A stretch of 5,579 nucleotides of DNA from positions 1 through 5,579 of the forward strand of contig SKQZ01000041.1 of assembly GCA_007118765.1 (NCBI GenBank). Direction: 5' to 3'. The notes under the pieces are model-generated. The model was not told the DNA's origin, made no database searches, and saw only the letters and a program-made list of their open reading frames with translations. This document shows positions 5,350 through 5,579 of the stretch, in pieces. The DNA is from Candidatus Hydrogenedentota bacterium (lineage in GTDB: Bacteria; Hydrogenedentota; Hydrogenedentia; Hydrogenedentales; CAITNO01). The position numbers and the translations under genes were made by a program. Every line of letters starts with the position of its first letter. Positions within the stretch are counted from its first letter, which is position 1.

Positions 5350-5543
5350 GGGCTAGCCCGGATATTTCACCATGTTTCGTCGTGAGCCTGTGAAGATTGC
5401 GCCAGAGCAGGTGTTTTGCGCAGGCCGCCGGCTGACAGCGTGTTATTACACGTCGAAGTCGACGGGCAAGCAAAGTGCCTGATATGGTGTAAGATTCGCA
5501 GGCGCAACCCCGCCGTGGCGGGGTGAAATATGCGGGCTAGCCC
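5350..5543. repeat. MITE-like or REP-like element with 22-base inverted repeats
   Basis: Bases 5350-5371 and 5522-5543 are inverted copies that match at 21 of 22 positions; they begin GGGCTAGCCC and run on to ATATTTCACC. Each copy carries the 10-base palindrome GGGCTAGCCC at its outer end, extended at the left to a perfect 16-base palindrome (5347-5362). The 150-base interior contains a further stem, ACCCCGCC/GGCGGGGT (5507-5514 and 5517-5524), overlapping the right repeat, and CGTCGA/TCGACG (5451-5464). No coding sequence is carried and I see no target-site duplication. It fits a small non-autonomous mobile element or a dispersed palindromic repeat. Confidence 0.6.
5507..5524. repeat. GC-rich hairpin at the inner edge of the right inverted repeat
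   Basis: ACCCCGCC (5507-5514) and GGCGGGGT (5517-5524) are perfect complements with only GT between, so in RNA the innermost pair would open to give a 7-bp stem with a 4-base loop. No T-run follows. It has no counterpart beside the left repeat, so the element is not fully symmetrical. Confidence 0.55.
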
Positions 5544-5579
5544 ACCCGTTACAGCAGGTGCAGAAACTTGTGGTTGCCC

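Larger units (their letters stand above)
5305..5579. other. Right-end non-coding region with repeat element
   Basis: No gene is supported. A minus-strand open frame (5282-5473) runs into the end of the hydrolase gene and has no recognisable content. The region is dominated by the inverted-repeat element at 5347-5543. No strong T-tailed terminator follows the hydrolase gene; the palindrome at 5347-5362 followed by TATTTC may serve as a weak one. Confidence 0.6.

Noticed and set aside
5282..5473. 63-codon minus-strand frame at the right end
   Set aside because: It reads through the left arm of the inverted-repeat element into the end of the hydrolase gene; Arg/His-rich and without a domain, as repeat-derived frames often are.
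1..5579. CRISPR array, tRNA or rRNA genes, transposase or phage genes
   Set aside because: I saw no regularly spaced direct repeats, no cloverleaf pattern, no conserved rRNA segments and no transposase or integrase sequence on either strand.

Overview
The window looks like chromosomal DNA from an uncultivated, moderately GC-rich Gram-negative-type bacterium. The best clue is the last gene of the first operon: a prepilin with a canonical FTLIE N-terminus, the string LLPALARSRE followed by SRRASC and NNL, and a C-terminal HGPGGGNVLWMDG motif. This H-X9-DG-like architecture is common in Planctomycetota, Lentisphaerota, Armatimonadota and especially Candidatus Hydrogenedentota. The phylum assignment is inference, not something the sequence proves.

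Layout. Bases 1-424 hold no gene I can support. Bases 425-3303 are a tightly packed + strand operon of five genes for a type II secretion / type IV pilus-like machine: a half-length GspF-like inner-membrane platform protein, a GspI/PilV-like pseudopilin, a GspJ/PilW-like pseudopilin, a GspK/PilX-like pseudopilin and the H-X9-DG prepilin. The last four start codons sit behind good Shine-Dalgarno sites and mostly overlap the preceding stop codon (14, 11 and 4 nt), which points to translational coupling. The minor pseudopilins probably form the tip complex of a pseudopilus anchored on the platform protein. No ATPase, secretin, prepilin peptidase or assembly protein is in view.

Bases 3337-3771 carry, on the opposite strand and convergent with the operon, a small protein with two CxxC pairs and a very basic stretch that I do not recognise. 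A roughly 415-base divergent intergenic region follows, with a plausible sigma70-type promoter and a structured leader. It leads into a second + strand pair: a 104-residue stand-alone SCP2 sterol-carrier-like protein (4187-4501) and an exported, probably lipid-anchored alpha/beta-hydrolase-fold protein (4501-5304). The two genes share the TAATG junction.

Two things stand out in this second pair. A textbook intrinsic terminator lies inside the first 20 codons of the hydrolase gene, so the downstream gene may be controlled by attenuation. The hydrolase also has GEGLG where the family has the nucleophile elbow GxSxG, so it may be a pseudoenzyme. The right end (5305-5579) is non-coding and holds a MITE-like or REP-like element: 22-base inverted repeats, 21 of 22 positions matching, around 150 bases that include other hairpins.
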